From Numida meleagris (taxonomy: Eukaryota; Chordata; Aves; Galliformes; Numididae), in NCBI RefSeq assembly GCF_002078875.1, contig NC_034411.1, forward strand, positions 57,960,575-58,024,574: a DNA stretch of 64,000 bases. The letters run 5' to 3'. The translations under genes and the position numbers were made by a program. The notes beneath the pieces were generated by a model, which was not told where the DNA came from, ran no database searches, and worked only from the letters and a program-made list of their open reading frames with translations. Within the stretch, counting starts at the first letter, position 1. Each line of letters opens with the position of its first letter. Shown piece by piece: positions 37,940-48,925 of the stretch.

Positions 37940-38024
37940 AAGAGGAAGGACAAATACGATTCAGCTTTTTCTTTGACCACTGCTGAACTTCAGCTTTAAT
38001 ATCGTTGTCGTTTAGGAATCTTAC

Positions 38025-38124
38025 CTCCTTCTGCATGTTTTTCATCTTTGACACAGATTTCATGTAAAGACCCATTTGGATCACAGGAACAAGGCTGGCA
38101 TGGATCTGGGCTATCTGGCAATAC
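38025..38124 (-). CDS. LAMA2: LAMA2 exon, first half of LE module 3 (human exon 9 equivalent)
   Basis: The 100-bp exon encodes 33 codons plus one base: VLPDSPDPCQPCSCDPNG, then SLHEICVKDEKHAEG. PCQPC.CDP.GSL..CVKDEKHA matches the third LE module of alpha-2. The acceptor is ttctgtag and the donor gtaaga. The human chain, as I recall, has HARRG where this one reads HAEG, a small change at the exon border. The following intron is the 14.6-kb, repeat-filled one. Confidence 0.93.
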
Positions 38125-39958
38125 CTACAGAAAGCAAGACGTTACAAAACAAAATCTTACCTTTAATGAGTAGGAACACCTATTTACTTTTTAAACCAAA
38201 ATTAGGAGAGAGCTACATTCTGTGTAGGAAACTTAAACAAAAAAAGGATGGTTGCTTAACTCAGCCCATGCAGTCTTGACTTCAATGTTCCATTTTAGAT
38301 TTTCATTAGAATCATATAAGTAATTTAGATACAATTAGGTTTTCAACAAAAACAAAGCAAGTACACAGCTATTAACAGAGACTTGTACCATTAAAAGAAA
38401 TAGTCAAGTATCATAGAATCATAGAATGGTTTGGGCTGGAAGGGACCTTTTAAGACCATCTAGTTCCTGCTCCCCTGCTACAGGCAGGGACACCTCCTTC
38501 CAGACCACGTTGCTCAAAGCCCCATCGAGCCTGGCCTTGAGTGTTTCCAGGGAGGAGACATCCTCAGCCTCTCTGGGCAACCTGTACCAGTGTCTCACCA
38601 CCCTCACAGTAAAGAATTTCTTCCTAATATCTAGTCTAAATCTACCCTCCTCTTCCAGTTTAAAGCCATTTCCCCTCGTCCTGTTGCTACATGCTCTTAT
38701 AAGAAGTCCCTCCCCAGCTTTCCTGTAGGCCCCCTTCAGGTACTGGAAGGCCGCTATAAGGTCTCCTCGGAGCCTTCTCTTCTCCAGGCTGAAGAGCCCC
38801 AGCTCTCTCATCCTGTCCATGTAGGGGAGGTGCTCTAGCCCTCTAATCATATAAAGGAGTTTTTAAACATCGATCATCTAAAGTAGACTTTAAACATTCA
38901 CTGGCTGAAGTAACCTTGATAAATAGTTCAGTTTTTCTGGCCAACATTATTCAAATAGCTAATTGAAGTTTGTCAGTCAATAACTAAACAAAAAGGGAAG
39001 TGAAAAAAAGTGAACATTTTCCTTTCCTTCCTGAAAAGGTTATCTCAAATAAAATTAAAGCTTAGTCTAATACCACACTGGAGATGTAAACTACATATAT
39101 TTTTGTATATATATATATTTCCTACTAGTTGGACGCCAACCTGATTTTGATGAATAAATCAAGTGTCATTCTTTTGAATAGATCAGTACTCCTCTTCTAC
39201 AAGCTCTAAGACTAAAAGCACTGTATCAGGGAGAATGTAATTATTGTTATTTGCTGATGTTTTCTGTTTGAGGAGTGAAAAGCAATCAGACTAATGGGCA
39301 TGATTTCCTCAACTGAAACTACACAGACAAAATGTCAGGAATTTAAACACACACAATTAGTGTAGCTATTTAAAGCACAGGCACAGCCTGTATTGGCAAT
39401 ACAACTTAATATTAATATAATGTGCATCTTCTGACAGCTTCATTTTAGATGAAAATACAACCTTATATCCTGAAACACAAAAAACAATTCTTGTTGCACC
39501 AAAAACGAAAATCATTCCTGGGACACCATGGAATTTCAGTTATTATTTTTTCTATATTTCCTTTTAAAGATAAAAATTATAGACCCTCTTTCTCCAATAT
39601 TGAGTGTTGAAATATTTCTTTGGTCTTTGATAACACATATTGAAATTAATTACTTAGGCAAAAGTTCTGTTTACAGGACCACATCCTACTTTAATTTAAA
39701 CTGAAATATTAGCTGGAGGCCCTGACCTCAAGTGCATCCCTTCATATCAACAATATTAAGTTTCATATTTCTGTGAACATTAACTTTACAGATTTCCAGC
39801 TGTGAAAAGCAATTGCTACACTGTCAGAATTAAAAGTTAACATTCATAAAATGGCATCCAAACTCTGTCATCCCTTTTTTAATACTAAATTCTCCATGCT
39901 GAAGTGATAGTTTGAACACAAAGAATTAGAGGGAAGTGACAACAGAAGATGCACTTAC
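38125..39958 (-). other. LAMA2: LAMA2 intron (human intron 8 equivalent)
   Basis: A 1.8-kb phase-1 intron with one CR1 3' fragment (38411-38852) and a short TA-rich run near 39100. Nothing else recognised. Confidence 0.8.
38411..38852 (-). mobile_element. CR1 LINE 3' fragment
   Basis: The minus-strand 143-residue frame (38419-38850) matches the C-terminal end of CR1 ORF2: [17 protein letters not shown] text ([20 protein letters not shown]), [10 protein letters not shown] and HWYRLPREAEDVSSLE. The 3' tail has two agaatcat units at 38411. A short 5'-truncated insertion 0.3 kb from the exon at 38025. Confidence 0.92.
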
Positions 39959-40137
39959 CCCTTTAGGTCTGAAGTAACCATCAACGCAGGTCTCACAGTT
40001 TGTGCCATCAGTGTGGCTTGTACAATTAACACACACTCCACCCCCGATGTATTCTCCAAAAATATTCAAACTCTGATTTCTGTCTGCCACATTCTGATCA
40101 TAGTAACATTCCTCAGCCTTCCCATGACAGTTGCATG
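39959..40137 (-). CDS. LAMA2: LAMA2 exon, LE module 2 (human exon 8 equivalent)
   Basis: The 179-bp exon starts in phase 1 and encodes about 60 residues from PCNCHGKAEECYYDQNVAD to CVDGYFRPKG. Landmarks are CNCHGKA, EYIGGGVCVNC and NCETCVDGYF, the second LE module with its long first loop. Two N-glycosylation sequons are visible, N-Q-S and N-C-T. The acceptor is ttttag and the donor gtaagt. Only 717 bp of intron separates it from the exon upstream, the shortest intron in the window. Confidence 0.95.
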
Positions 40138-40854
40138 CTAAAAGAGAAGGAAGTGTATTAGCAAAGACTTTCTAAGTTATTAAAATCAGTCTTTTAACAT
40201 TACAATCATTTGTACCACATGCAGTATATAGCTGAAAACACATTCAGGCATTAATTTCCTACTTCATCTACAAAAAAGGAATGTGGTCTAGTCACAAATG
40301 CAGCCTGAAACTCTGGATATTGTATTTTTTTCTTGATATTGTGTCTTGGGGGCAATGAAGTGGACAGATATAGACTAATTAGGTTCTTCCTTTTTTTCTT
40401 TCTCTTTTTTTTTAAAAAAAAATTGATGATCCAGAATTTTTTTGGTCGTTGCACAAACATATAGCTCATGAAATAGCAATTTAAAATAAGAGGAATCATA
40501 AGAAAAAATATCAGAAATGTATAAGTAAATTAAAATAACTTTCATGAAAGCTAAAGGATGTCCTAAAAACACTTGTTTTTCACATATGCATATAAGAATT
40601 TGGTCAGAATAAAAGAGAATCCCAGTCTTAAAACATTTTGAGAAGTTCAGATCTAAACTGACTGAGTTCAATAAAAGTACAATTTTACATGTAATTTTTC
40701 TGTGGACTTTTTTGGGTCAGCCTAAATAAGTGAACAACACTGATTCATTAACAAATGTGGTTAGAAGTAACATAAATTGCAAAATCATTTATGACTCAAT
40801 TTCAGTTTTCACCAGCAGCTACAGTAATCCTCTTCTGTTCTGCTTTCAACTTAC
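40138..40854 (-). other. LAMA2: LAMA2 intron (human intron 7 equivalent)
   Basis: A 717-bp phase-1 intron with no recognised repeat; T-rich and A-rich runs occur around 40390-40430. Confidence 0.8.
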
Positions 40855-40972
40855 GTTCACATTCATGCTTAACCAGGAAAGTCCCAGCGTGCCAAGGTTT
40901 TTGATTGAAACCAGGACAACACCGATCACATGTCTCTCCACAAGTGTTGTGCTCACACTGACAGACAGATTT
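40855..40972 (-). CDS. LAMA2: LAMA2 exon, LE module 1 (human exon 7 equivalent)
   Basis: The 118-bp exon encodes 39 codons plus one base, with residues [19 protein letters not shown], then [20 protein letters not shown]. The CxC...C...CxxCC spacing and the PGF-to-PW stretch are typical of the first LE module in alpha-1 and alpha-2 chains. The acceptor lies after a long T-rich tract (minus-strand aattag) and the donor is gtaagt. The last base C completes a Pro codon with the next exon (ECEPCNC), where I recall Ala in the human protein. LE modules form the rod-like short arm of the laminin cross. Confidence 0.94.
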
Positions 40973-43213
40973 CTAATTAAAAAAAAAATAAAAAAATTTA
41001 CAAAATGTGATGATTTGAAGCATTTGTCCCTGTATGTAATCTGCATTCCAGCTGAAATTATGAAAATGTTATCATTAATGGCTAAAATCTGTAATTCCTT
41101 TGTTTACTAATTTTTATTTATCTACGCATCCTGTATTCACTCATGAGAGACAAAAGTTTATTCAATAGTTCAATTTTAGGAAAGTAGCCACAGTGTGGAG
41201 GAATTTGGCCAGAGAATCTTAGGAGAATCCAAGAACACCAGAGAATCTACTTCCAACTGACTGAAGCAAGGAGAATGGGAGAACGAAAGCTCCCCAGTGC
41301 AGCAAATAAGACAAAGTGCTGGTAGTCCTCAAACAGAGCTTCGCATTACAAGAAAACTGACTTGATTGCTAGGTCACACTAGAAGGGGTGATCCAACCTC
41401 TGCCCTTTCCTTGATGTAGCACTCCTGCAGCTGCAGAGGAAAATCAGTTCTGCTGACTGATCCCATACAAATAATCATCTTTTCTTTTAATTTTAAGATT
41501 ATTTTTTACTGGATGATTCAGCTCATCTTGTAACCTTCTAATTGTACAACTAAATTGCGTCTGAGGCCAGCAAGAGAAGTTTTAAACAGGAGATGGGGGG
41601 AAGATCACGACCCTTTCAGCGGCCTTTCAGTTTCTCAGATCACCTCAGTCTCAGATTAGTCTCAGCATGAAAACATTGCTGTAGGCAACACACAAACTCT
41701 GAGCCTCAGGGAAAGAAAGAAACTGTTGTTTACAGACAGGAACAAAAATCATCTTCCCAATTGTTTTTCATTGGAGCAGATTTCCTGTGGCCCACGTGAG
41801 CCCTCTCAAGGACAACATAGCAAGATTACCTGGAGAAATTCTATGGCTGACCAGGCAAAGCATGAATCTTGCAAAACAAGGACAAGTTAAAGAAAGCTTC
41901 AGAACAGCAAGGCAGTAAATTCAAGCAAGTTTAGTCTTCTTAATGCTAGAGGAAAATTTATACAGTCATGATGTTTTATAAGCCAAAGTCCACCTATTTC
42001 AGTATGGCTCATTCTAGAGAGTATCCTTGGAGATCTAAACTAAATATTCCAAATCTCTAATGGCTTGAGTTGCTTCACTCACTGTATTTGTGATACTGGT
42101 TAGACAATATATATCTGTCATCCTACAAAAGATGATACCGCACTTGTCAAAATGCTCTTTTAATCAAGAAGTCCAACTATCTGAAGTCTGCCTTCATCTG
42201 CAATAATAGCTCTTATTTTCTGAGGTAGACCCACATGGCACTAAGATATCACTGCAGTTTGCTAACAAAGACTATCCATGTGTTTGAAACAATACAATTT
42301 TCTGTTATATTGCATAAACATTCTATTTGAGTGAATAGTATATGAAGAGCTCCCCCACTGTGGCATACCAGTAATATTAGTAGACTGCAAATTCTGTATT
42401 AGTGATGATGTGCATTTTGACCATCAATAATAAATTGCATTTCTATATTTCTGTTATATTGGCTACATGTTTATTAATGGTGTAAAAAGAGATCTACATG
42501 TTTAGAATAAATTATGAGCAGTTTGTGATTTTCAAGACTAGATTGATTGATCACTCAATATTTCATGTACAGTAAATATGTCCTTACAGAGTCATCATTT
42601 GTTTGCAAGTATCGATTAAATACTTGACAGTTATTTAGGAAATACCTAAACCAATATCAAATAAGAAAAACTGACAATATTCAATTCTACAGCTACATAA
42701 CGTAACCCTAATTTCTGTTTTTTTTTTTTCCCTAGGAAATATTGAATATGAACGGAATTATCTGAAATCTATTCTTTCAATATAGAGAAACCTTCTGCTG
42801 ACATTGCATGAATGGCTATTGTTCTGGTTGCCTGCACTATTTTACCCTGGCACAGCTTCTAACTGTTCTTCTAGGTCATGGGTGTTCAATCTTTCGGATT
42901 GCCTGGGCCACACTGAGAGAAAAGAAATTGTCCTAAGTCACGTATAAAATATATAATATAGTTAATGGATATAAGTAATAAAGCTTTTATATATATATTT
43001 AGTTATTAAAACATTAAAAAAGAGGGCAATACAAACTTAAAGCTAGTGGGTTGAATATGTATGTTCTATATGAAGAAGAAACAGAAATTCATAAAACTCT
43101 GAGGAATGTTAAGATTCTTTCTTATGTTCCACCTTGTGAATAAGGCACATTTAGGGAGGGAGGGAGAAAGGAAGACAAAGAAAGAAAAGACAGAAGAAAT
43201 AAATAATACATAC
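40973..43213 (-). other. LAMA2: LAMA2 intron (human intron 6 equivalent)
   Basis: A 2.2-kb phase-0 intron. A probable hAT remnant lies near its right end (42879-43050). The region 41200-41830 is less AT-rich than its surroundings but matches nothing I know. Confidence 0.75.
42879..43050 (+). mobile_element. Probable hAT (Charlie-like) DNA transposon end
   Basis: GGGTGTTCAATCTTTCGG followed by TGCCTGGGCCACACTGAG and ACGTATAAAATATATAATA resembles the left end of Charlie-type hAT elements of amniotes (GGGTGTCCAA...CCTGGGCCACA). The other end is not visible here and no 8-bp duplication could be defined. Confidence 0.5.
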
Positions 43214-43303
43214 ATTGGTCACTGGATCAAGTGGACAAGACTTTGCGTGTCCTGAGCATATGCACATGCCACCAACTGAGATATCTTTTATAGAATAGTA
43301 ATA
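43214..43303 (-). CDS. LAMA2: LAMA2 exon, end of LN domain and start of LE module 1 (human exon 6 equivalent)
   Basis: The 90-bp exon encodes 30 residues in phase 0, beginning [20 protein letters not shown] and ending CPLDPVTN. The acceptor reads cttacag and the donor gtatgt. YYYS.KDISVGG is the conserved final strand of the LN domain, and MCIC.GHA..C opens the first LE module. The terminal Asn joins Lys-Ser in the next exon to make an N-K-S glycosylation sequon split over the intron; the same sequon is present in human alpha-2 as I remember it. The next intron downstream is 2.2 kb. Confidence 0.94.
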
Positions 43304-45596
43304 CTGTAAGATAAAACAGAAAATGAATTGCTAAGTGGATTGTAAAATGCAGGTGCCAAAGTACGGAATTCATATCTGGTGACAAAACTGTCAGGTCCTG
43401 TTTTACTTCTTTTTTTGATCAGTTACAAACATAGTATAAAAGATTATAAAAGATAATCCAAGCTGCATCTTAATAAACAGATGCAGGCTTAGTGAAAGAA
43501 AGGGTATAAACTGGCACAATTCCATTTGTTTGAAGCCACAAGAGCCATGTCAATTTATACACAACACAAACCAAATATGAACATAGGTAATATGCACAGT
43601 GAATAATGAAAATTCAAATGCTGTAGAATTTAATCGCTTCAGAAAACATGAAAAGGAAAAGGCATGATAATGAGGAGAAGGGAAAGGTTAGGAAAAAAAG
43701 CTCAGAAAGGAACACCTTTGATCAACTTAGTTGAGTATTGCTTGGACATTCTCTGGGCTGTGGAAAGAACTGTTCTTTCCTTTAGAAGGGCCATGGAAGA
43801 GTCTTCTTTGATAAGATTTAAATAACTTTTGACCTGTTGCTCTTACATATGACCATTTCTCTTTGGTGGAGATTAATAACACTAACCAGAAAGGAGAAGG
43901 TTGAAAAATCATTTATCATAGAATCATAGAATTGTTTGAGCTGAAAGGGATCCCTAAAGGTCATCTAGTCCAAATCCCCTGCAATGAACAGGGAAACCTA
44001 CAGCTGGATCAGGTTGCTCAGAGCCCTGTCCAGTCTGGCCCTGAATGTCTCCAGGGATGGAGCATCCACCACATCTCTGGGCAACCTGTTCTAGTGCCTC
44101 ACCACCCTTATAATCGTATGTTATTATATATCTGAAAAGCGAATCTTAGATGACATCTTGTCCACTTTTGCCTGTTATGGAGAGGGTCCTTTAACACTTT
44201 AGCAATTTGCTAATCAAAACAAACATATGCCATTTACAAATTTTGCTGTATCTGTGTTCAACCTCTTTTCAGATCATTTATAAATATATCCAACAAAGCA
44301 GAAACTCACTTCCTATTTGTTGGAATGTCTTGTCTAACATATTCTATAGAAAAAGTCAGAAAAGTATTGCAAGTTCTAATTAGTCCGTGTTCCTTTGAAA
44401 AATATCTCTACAACAACCTCATGGAAACCTGCCATACAGGAGCTATTGTTCTTTGTTGGCTTGAGAAATTGGTAGATTGTCCTTCAGTAGGTTTTAATGA
44501 GGTGATAGTGATTTTTAGAGTGTGTATTGGGATCTTAGATTCGGTTTTGTGATTCTGCTCACTTAGAATCACTAAACGTATATACTTAAATAAACATACT
44601 ATTTTCATAATTAGTGAGGTGTGCAATAACTATACTGAACTGAAAGCAATTCTGGGTTTATGGTACATAACTGAATGCCACATTCCAAACTTTCAGAAGT
44701 AGCCTGCTTCCTACAAATTTGGAGGAAAAAATGAAAACTACAAAAGCTTCCTTCCTAAAAAGGAATAAATTTTCCTTTTTACACTTATCCATCACTGATA
44801 GATGATGATAATTAAAGCCAAGAATGCCAATAATTACAGTGGCACCATAAACATATCTCCAGAAAAAAAATAAGATCAGCAGAAAGAAGAAGTGAGCAGA
44901 AATGAAAAATGTGGACAGGTATACATTCTGTAAAATAGCTTTAAAGAATGTTTTGTGAAAAAAAAGAGGAAAAAAAACCAACAGAATAATATGCAGCACT
45001 GGAGCAGCAGGAAGACAGACATATGTCACAGGAAGACAGTATGGAAGGTAGAAAGACAGAGGTCAGGGGTGCGTACGCACAAGTAACAGTGGAGAAGAAG
45101 GATGTGGTGTGAGTTTGAGTACTGCATCCATTCCTTTAAACAAAAACAGTATATAAATTTCCCTGCTAGCAACAATCATATAACAACGCCAATAATGTTG
45201 CATTCCAGTACTACTGGTACTAATAGTAGCAGTACTAGAAACTGTACTCAAGTAAAATGTTCTAGGGATGCTAAAGTTAGCAAAGGATTGAGCAGCTGAA
45301 GAGGCAGCAGGACATTATCTAACAGCTGACATTTGCCAATTACCTACATCAGAAAATTTACATTCAAATGAGCTCTATGTTTATGTACGTCAATAACACC
45401 ATTAAGCAGAAAACATAGAACTGTGACTTGTGATAAACAAAATGCTGAGAAGACGAGGAAATCCTCTTACTACCAATATTTTGACAGATAACAACAGCCA
45501 CCCATAACTTTCCAGAATTTCTTATGCTAAGCAGGAGGTACATAATTTCTAAGAGAACTTTTACACATGTATTTCTACTGTCTTGCCAGAACTTAC
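43304..45596 (-). other. LAMA2: LAMA2 intron (human intron 5 equivalent)
   Basis: A 2.3-kb phase-0 intron with one short CR1 3' end (43917-44110). Open frames at 44325-45299 show no similarity and no splice context. Confidence 0.8.
43917..44110 (-). mobile_element. CR1 LINE 3' end, very short
   Basis: About 190 bp: the tail tcatagaatcatagaatt, the GGTCATCTAGTCCAA block and the LRDVVDAPSLE-type region (GGGCAACCTGTTCTAGTGCC). It is the last part of a heavily 5'-truncated CR1. Confidence 0.9.
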
Positions 45597-45776
45597 CCTC
45601 CTTGTAACAATGGGATCAATTTCATTGGGATCTTTGTGTGCAAACATCATTAAATCAGCATTTAGTGTCCGTATCCTCTGAAATCTCAGGCGAATAAAGC
45701 GAGCAGAGGTGAATTCCAGTAACGTACGTGAAGGATCATCAGCACTAGGCCGTCCATTAATTAGGGAAGTGTGAAT
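45597..45776 (-). CDS. LAMA2: LAMA2 exon, C-terminal part of the LN domain (human exon 5 equivalent)
   Basis: The 180-bp exon encodes 60 residues in phase 0, starting IHTSLINGRPSADDP and ending KDPNEIDPIVTRR. It is preceded on the minus strand by a ctccag acceptor and followed by a gtaagt donor. It forms the last third of the laminin N-terminal (LN, domain VI) fold, which drives polymerisation of laminin trimers into the basement-membrane sheet. The RTLNADLMMFAHKDP stretch is near identical to mammalian alpha-2. No cysteines occur in this piece, as expected for the beta-sandwich part between the LN disulphides. It is the most upstream exon visible; the preceding exon was not found in the 18 kb to its right. 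Confidence 0.95.
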
Positions 45777-46544
45777 CTGGAGACAGAATTATAAAAGCAA
45801 TAAGCCATTAGATGACAGCAATGCTGCCATGATTATGCCAATAAATGTCATTAAAGGCACTGTGTGAATGCCTTGTAAATGTAAAATATCTTCATCTATA
45901 TAATGCAGATCTCCCCACAAAAATACTCCATGTATCCAGTGATCCCCCTTGAGCAAAGGAAAGTTATGAGCTATTGAATAATTATAGCACAAACTGCATA
46001 AAAAAGCAAAGACTAACAATAACGTTCACGCTGCTGGCATTTCATTTCTCCACTTCTAACATTAAATACATATTTTCAAGTTATTGAACAAATGAAGGGA
46101 TCGAAAATCTGAGTTAAAGGAATGGATACATGGAATGGGACTCTGAATTCACTAGGGATCAGTTTGCACCTCTTAAAGCAGTTTTTATCCAAAGACTTGA
46201 ATGACGTTTTTTCTAAAGCTTCTATCTTCTGAAATTCTGAAAACTACAACAGCTGTGTGAGATGAAATAAGCATTCATAAGCACCACCCACTGTCTCTTC
46301 ATGCAGTATAACATTGCCTTTGAATCTTGTTCTCAACAATTTGAGTTCATTTTCTGGGTTGCAACAGTTTTCACCTTGTCCCTAAGAGAAGCTTTCAACA
46401 TTTCTGAAAACAGTGTTCAATATGTGTTTTTCCAAGGATCCAATCTCCATTTACTGTTTGGTTTCTATAAAGATTGTCCCCCTTCCTGTGCCTGTCATAT
46501 CCTAAATGCTAGAAATCTGGGTAAGTGTGCTGTAACTGGAATCT

Positions 46545-46575
46545 GGGTAAGTGTGGGTAAGTGTGGGTAAGTGTG
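46545..46575 (+). repeat. Minisatellite of 10-bp units (GGGTAAGTGT)
   Basis: Three perfect tandem units, with a further partial copy at 46519-46528 just to the left. The unit contains a GTAAGT splice-donor consensus, but on the strand opposite to LAMA2. Confidence 0.85.
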
Positions 46576-47877
46576 TTGTAAGTCTTTCAGAAAAAGCCTC
46601 TGACTCCACTTGCAGCACCCAGAGTAAGGGAAGAAAATAGGCAATTTTCTCCCTCTCCTGCCAGGATGAACCCTTTCTAGCTGATCATTGTGCAACACAC
46701 ACTAGCTGTTAATCAACAGAACAAAACAGATGGTCTGCTACAGAAGAGTTCTTAGAACAGTCCTGCTTGAAGAAAAATGTCAGGTATAGCAAATATTGTT
46801 AATGAACATGTAGGAGAAGGGAGGAAAATACATTAATTTTCCGGTATACTGAAGTGTTAAATTTTAATTGGGCATTTTTATTACAGGCTGGTACACTGAA
46901 AGATGTTTTGGCGATGAGCTAAACAAGCAGAACATTAGAATGAATAAGAGAATAATTTATTTTTCATGATGTATGTGCTGTGCACCTCACCTCAGTGCTC
47001 CAACTGAAAGGTCAGGCCACCCAGCCGTTTCCTGTCATTGAACATGTTGTACTGCCCCTGTTTTAGGAAAATAGCTACATTTAGAATGCCAGCCGGCACT
47101 CACTCAGCACTGGCTGACTCACACTGAGGATGAGAAACACCAAACCTCTTTGCTCCCTGCAGAGCAGTAGTTCTTACTCTCCTGGAGGCAGGCACTGGAT
47201 AGAAGTCTTATTGAATAACAGCTGTTTTTCACTGTTTATGTAATAATTATTACCTTTTTATTTTCATTACCAACAGGGTAACCTTAAACCTCATCACATT
47301 CAGCATCCTGTTCCATTGTATCCACAAAATCACACTGAGCCATTCTTCTGGGAGCAACTTTTTGTCATATCTTGCCCAAATACAGATCAGCACCTCTAAG
47401 CTTTTTCCAGGTTATCTCCTGGAAGAAGTGATATTACTACCTCCTCCTGAGATCATAACAACACTCTCACTTTGAACTTTGACTCGGTTTTGCTCCTGAC
47501 TACAAGTAATTAATTTAGACAGTTGGCTGAAAAGAAACAGAATAAAATGCCATGAAAAAGACAGGGTAGGTAGACAGGGTAGAAAAAGATTGTACTAAAA
47601 CCCCCGCAGGAGGTAAAGAGGTGCTCCTGAATGAGAAATGTCTGGCTATAAGCTGGACAAAAGCATATAGCCAGCAATCCAATTGCTCAGGTCCCCAGTG
47701 AAAAGAGAGAGCTGAACATGTGTGGAGAGTAAACTTCAAAGGAAACCTGGAGATGGTGACAATAAGTCCAGTGAAAATCAAGAGATCTTTCCAAAATAAG
47801 CAAGATTTTAGGAATAGCAGATGCCTAAAATTTCTTTTCGCATTAACCAGTGGGCAAGGAAATCCTTTTTTGTTTCC

Positions 47878-47897
47878 TTTTTTTTTTTTTTTTTTTT
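47878..47897 (+). repeat. Poly-T run, 20 bp
   Basis: Uninterrupted T run. Confidence 0.9.
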
Positions 47898-48480
47898 ATT
47901 ATCACCTCCTTAAACAGGATCTAAGAGATTCCTTTCTTATAGGCATCACACATCAGGGTTGTGGTTTTAAACAGAGGAATACTAAAGACTGAATGCTGAC
48001 ATTCCAGTCAAAGAGAAAGAATATACCCAACGTAGCGCTGAAAACATTCTGTCATTCACCTTGTAACAACAGCAGCACTGGGGCTATATGCAGCAGTCTG
48101 ACTATCTTGTCAAAATAGAGAAAAAAATAAGGGTTCTGGTGTGTCTGCGGGGAAGGATGCAGGGAAAAACCCATGTACTGTAATAAAGTGCTCATAGAGA
48201 GTTAAGCGTATCAATCACAGGTGCAGCTTGACCCCAAATGACACAGCTGACAGTTGTATCTTCTAATTTATTATTATTTTTTTTTAAAGAGAGAACAGAT
48301 TTAGTCCTAACACACTTGTTGGGGAGAAAAATATCTTGGAGTAATAGTTTTACAGAATTAAAATGTAAATTAATAAAAATCCCCCCCCAATTTTTTTTTC
48401 AAAATAGACTCCCTTTTTAAAAGGTGCTATAGATCTATCTGCCAGCAACACATCTATTTGACAGAGCTAACCTAACAAAT

Positions 48481-48925
48481 ATCACAGAGTCATAGAATGG
48501 GCTGGGTTGAAAAGGACCTCAAAGATCATTGAGTTTCAACCCCCCTGCTGAGTGCAGGGTCACCAACCACTAGACCAGGCTGCCCAGAGCCACGTCCAGC
48601 CTGGCCTTGAATCCCTCCAAGGATGGGGCATCCAAAACCTCCTTGGGTAACCTGTTCCAGTGCATCACCTCCTAATAAAAACTTCCTTCTAATATCTAAC
48701 CTAAATCTTCCCTGTCTCAGTTTAAAACCATTCCCCCTTGTCCTATCGCTATCCACTCTCATAAACAATCATTCCGTCTCCTGTTTATACGCTCCCTTCA
48801 AGTACTGGAGGACCACAATGAGGTCTCCCCGGAGCCTTCTCTTCAACAAGCTAAACAAGCCCAGTTCCCTCAACCTTTCTTCATAGAAGAGGTGCTCCAG
48901 TCCTCTGATCATCTTAGTGGCCCTA
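48481..48925 (-). mobile_element. CR1 LINE 3' fragment, same subfamily as the copies at 26112 and 56951
   Basis: The tail starts atcacagagtcatagaatgg, followed by GGGTTGAAAAGGACCTCAAA as in the other young copies. The minus-strand text [20 protein letters not shown] is preserved; one frame break is near 48675, where a stretch (TTCACTTGGAGGGTGGTG-equivalent) is shortened. Confidence 0.92.

Larger units (their letters stand above)
23422..38024 (-). other. LAMA2: LAMA2 intron (human intron 9 equivalent), repeat-rich
   Basis: A 14.6-kb phase-1 intron. Roughly 25955-31650 and 33725-37216, over half of it, is CR1, LTR or assembly gap. The parts 23585-25950, 31650-33725 and 37217-38024 are AT-rich with no recognised feature except a T run. 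The intron contains two long CR1 copies in opposite orientation that share perfect sequence. Confidence 0.85.
17480..45776 (-). other. LAMA2: LAMA2 gene segment, eight exons (partial gene)
   Basis: This is the span of the eight minus-strand laminin alpha-2 exons described singly below. Laminin alpha-2 is the heavy chain of laminin-211/221, secreted into the basement membrane of muscle and peripheral nerve. The exons are 180, 90, 118, 179, 100, 161, 141 and 174 bp; phases at every junction match and the joined frame is open for 381 codons. Alpha-2 rather than alpha-1 is chosen because of words such as RTLNADLMMFAHKDP, DPIVTRR, GYTGYPDC, FFNLQ and LPQTYYWSAP, which fit my memory of alpha-2 better. 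The exon lengths equal those I recall for human exons 5-12. The window begins after the start codon and stops before the laminin IV-A domain is complete. Confidence 0.93.

Noticed and set aside
17480..45776. Assignment to LAMA1 instead of LAMA2
   Set aside because: Only the GGRQQLSINN part of one exon leans to alpha-1; RTLNADLMMFAHKDP, GYTGYPDC, FFNLQ and the LPQTYYWSAP text favour alpha-2.
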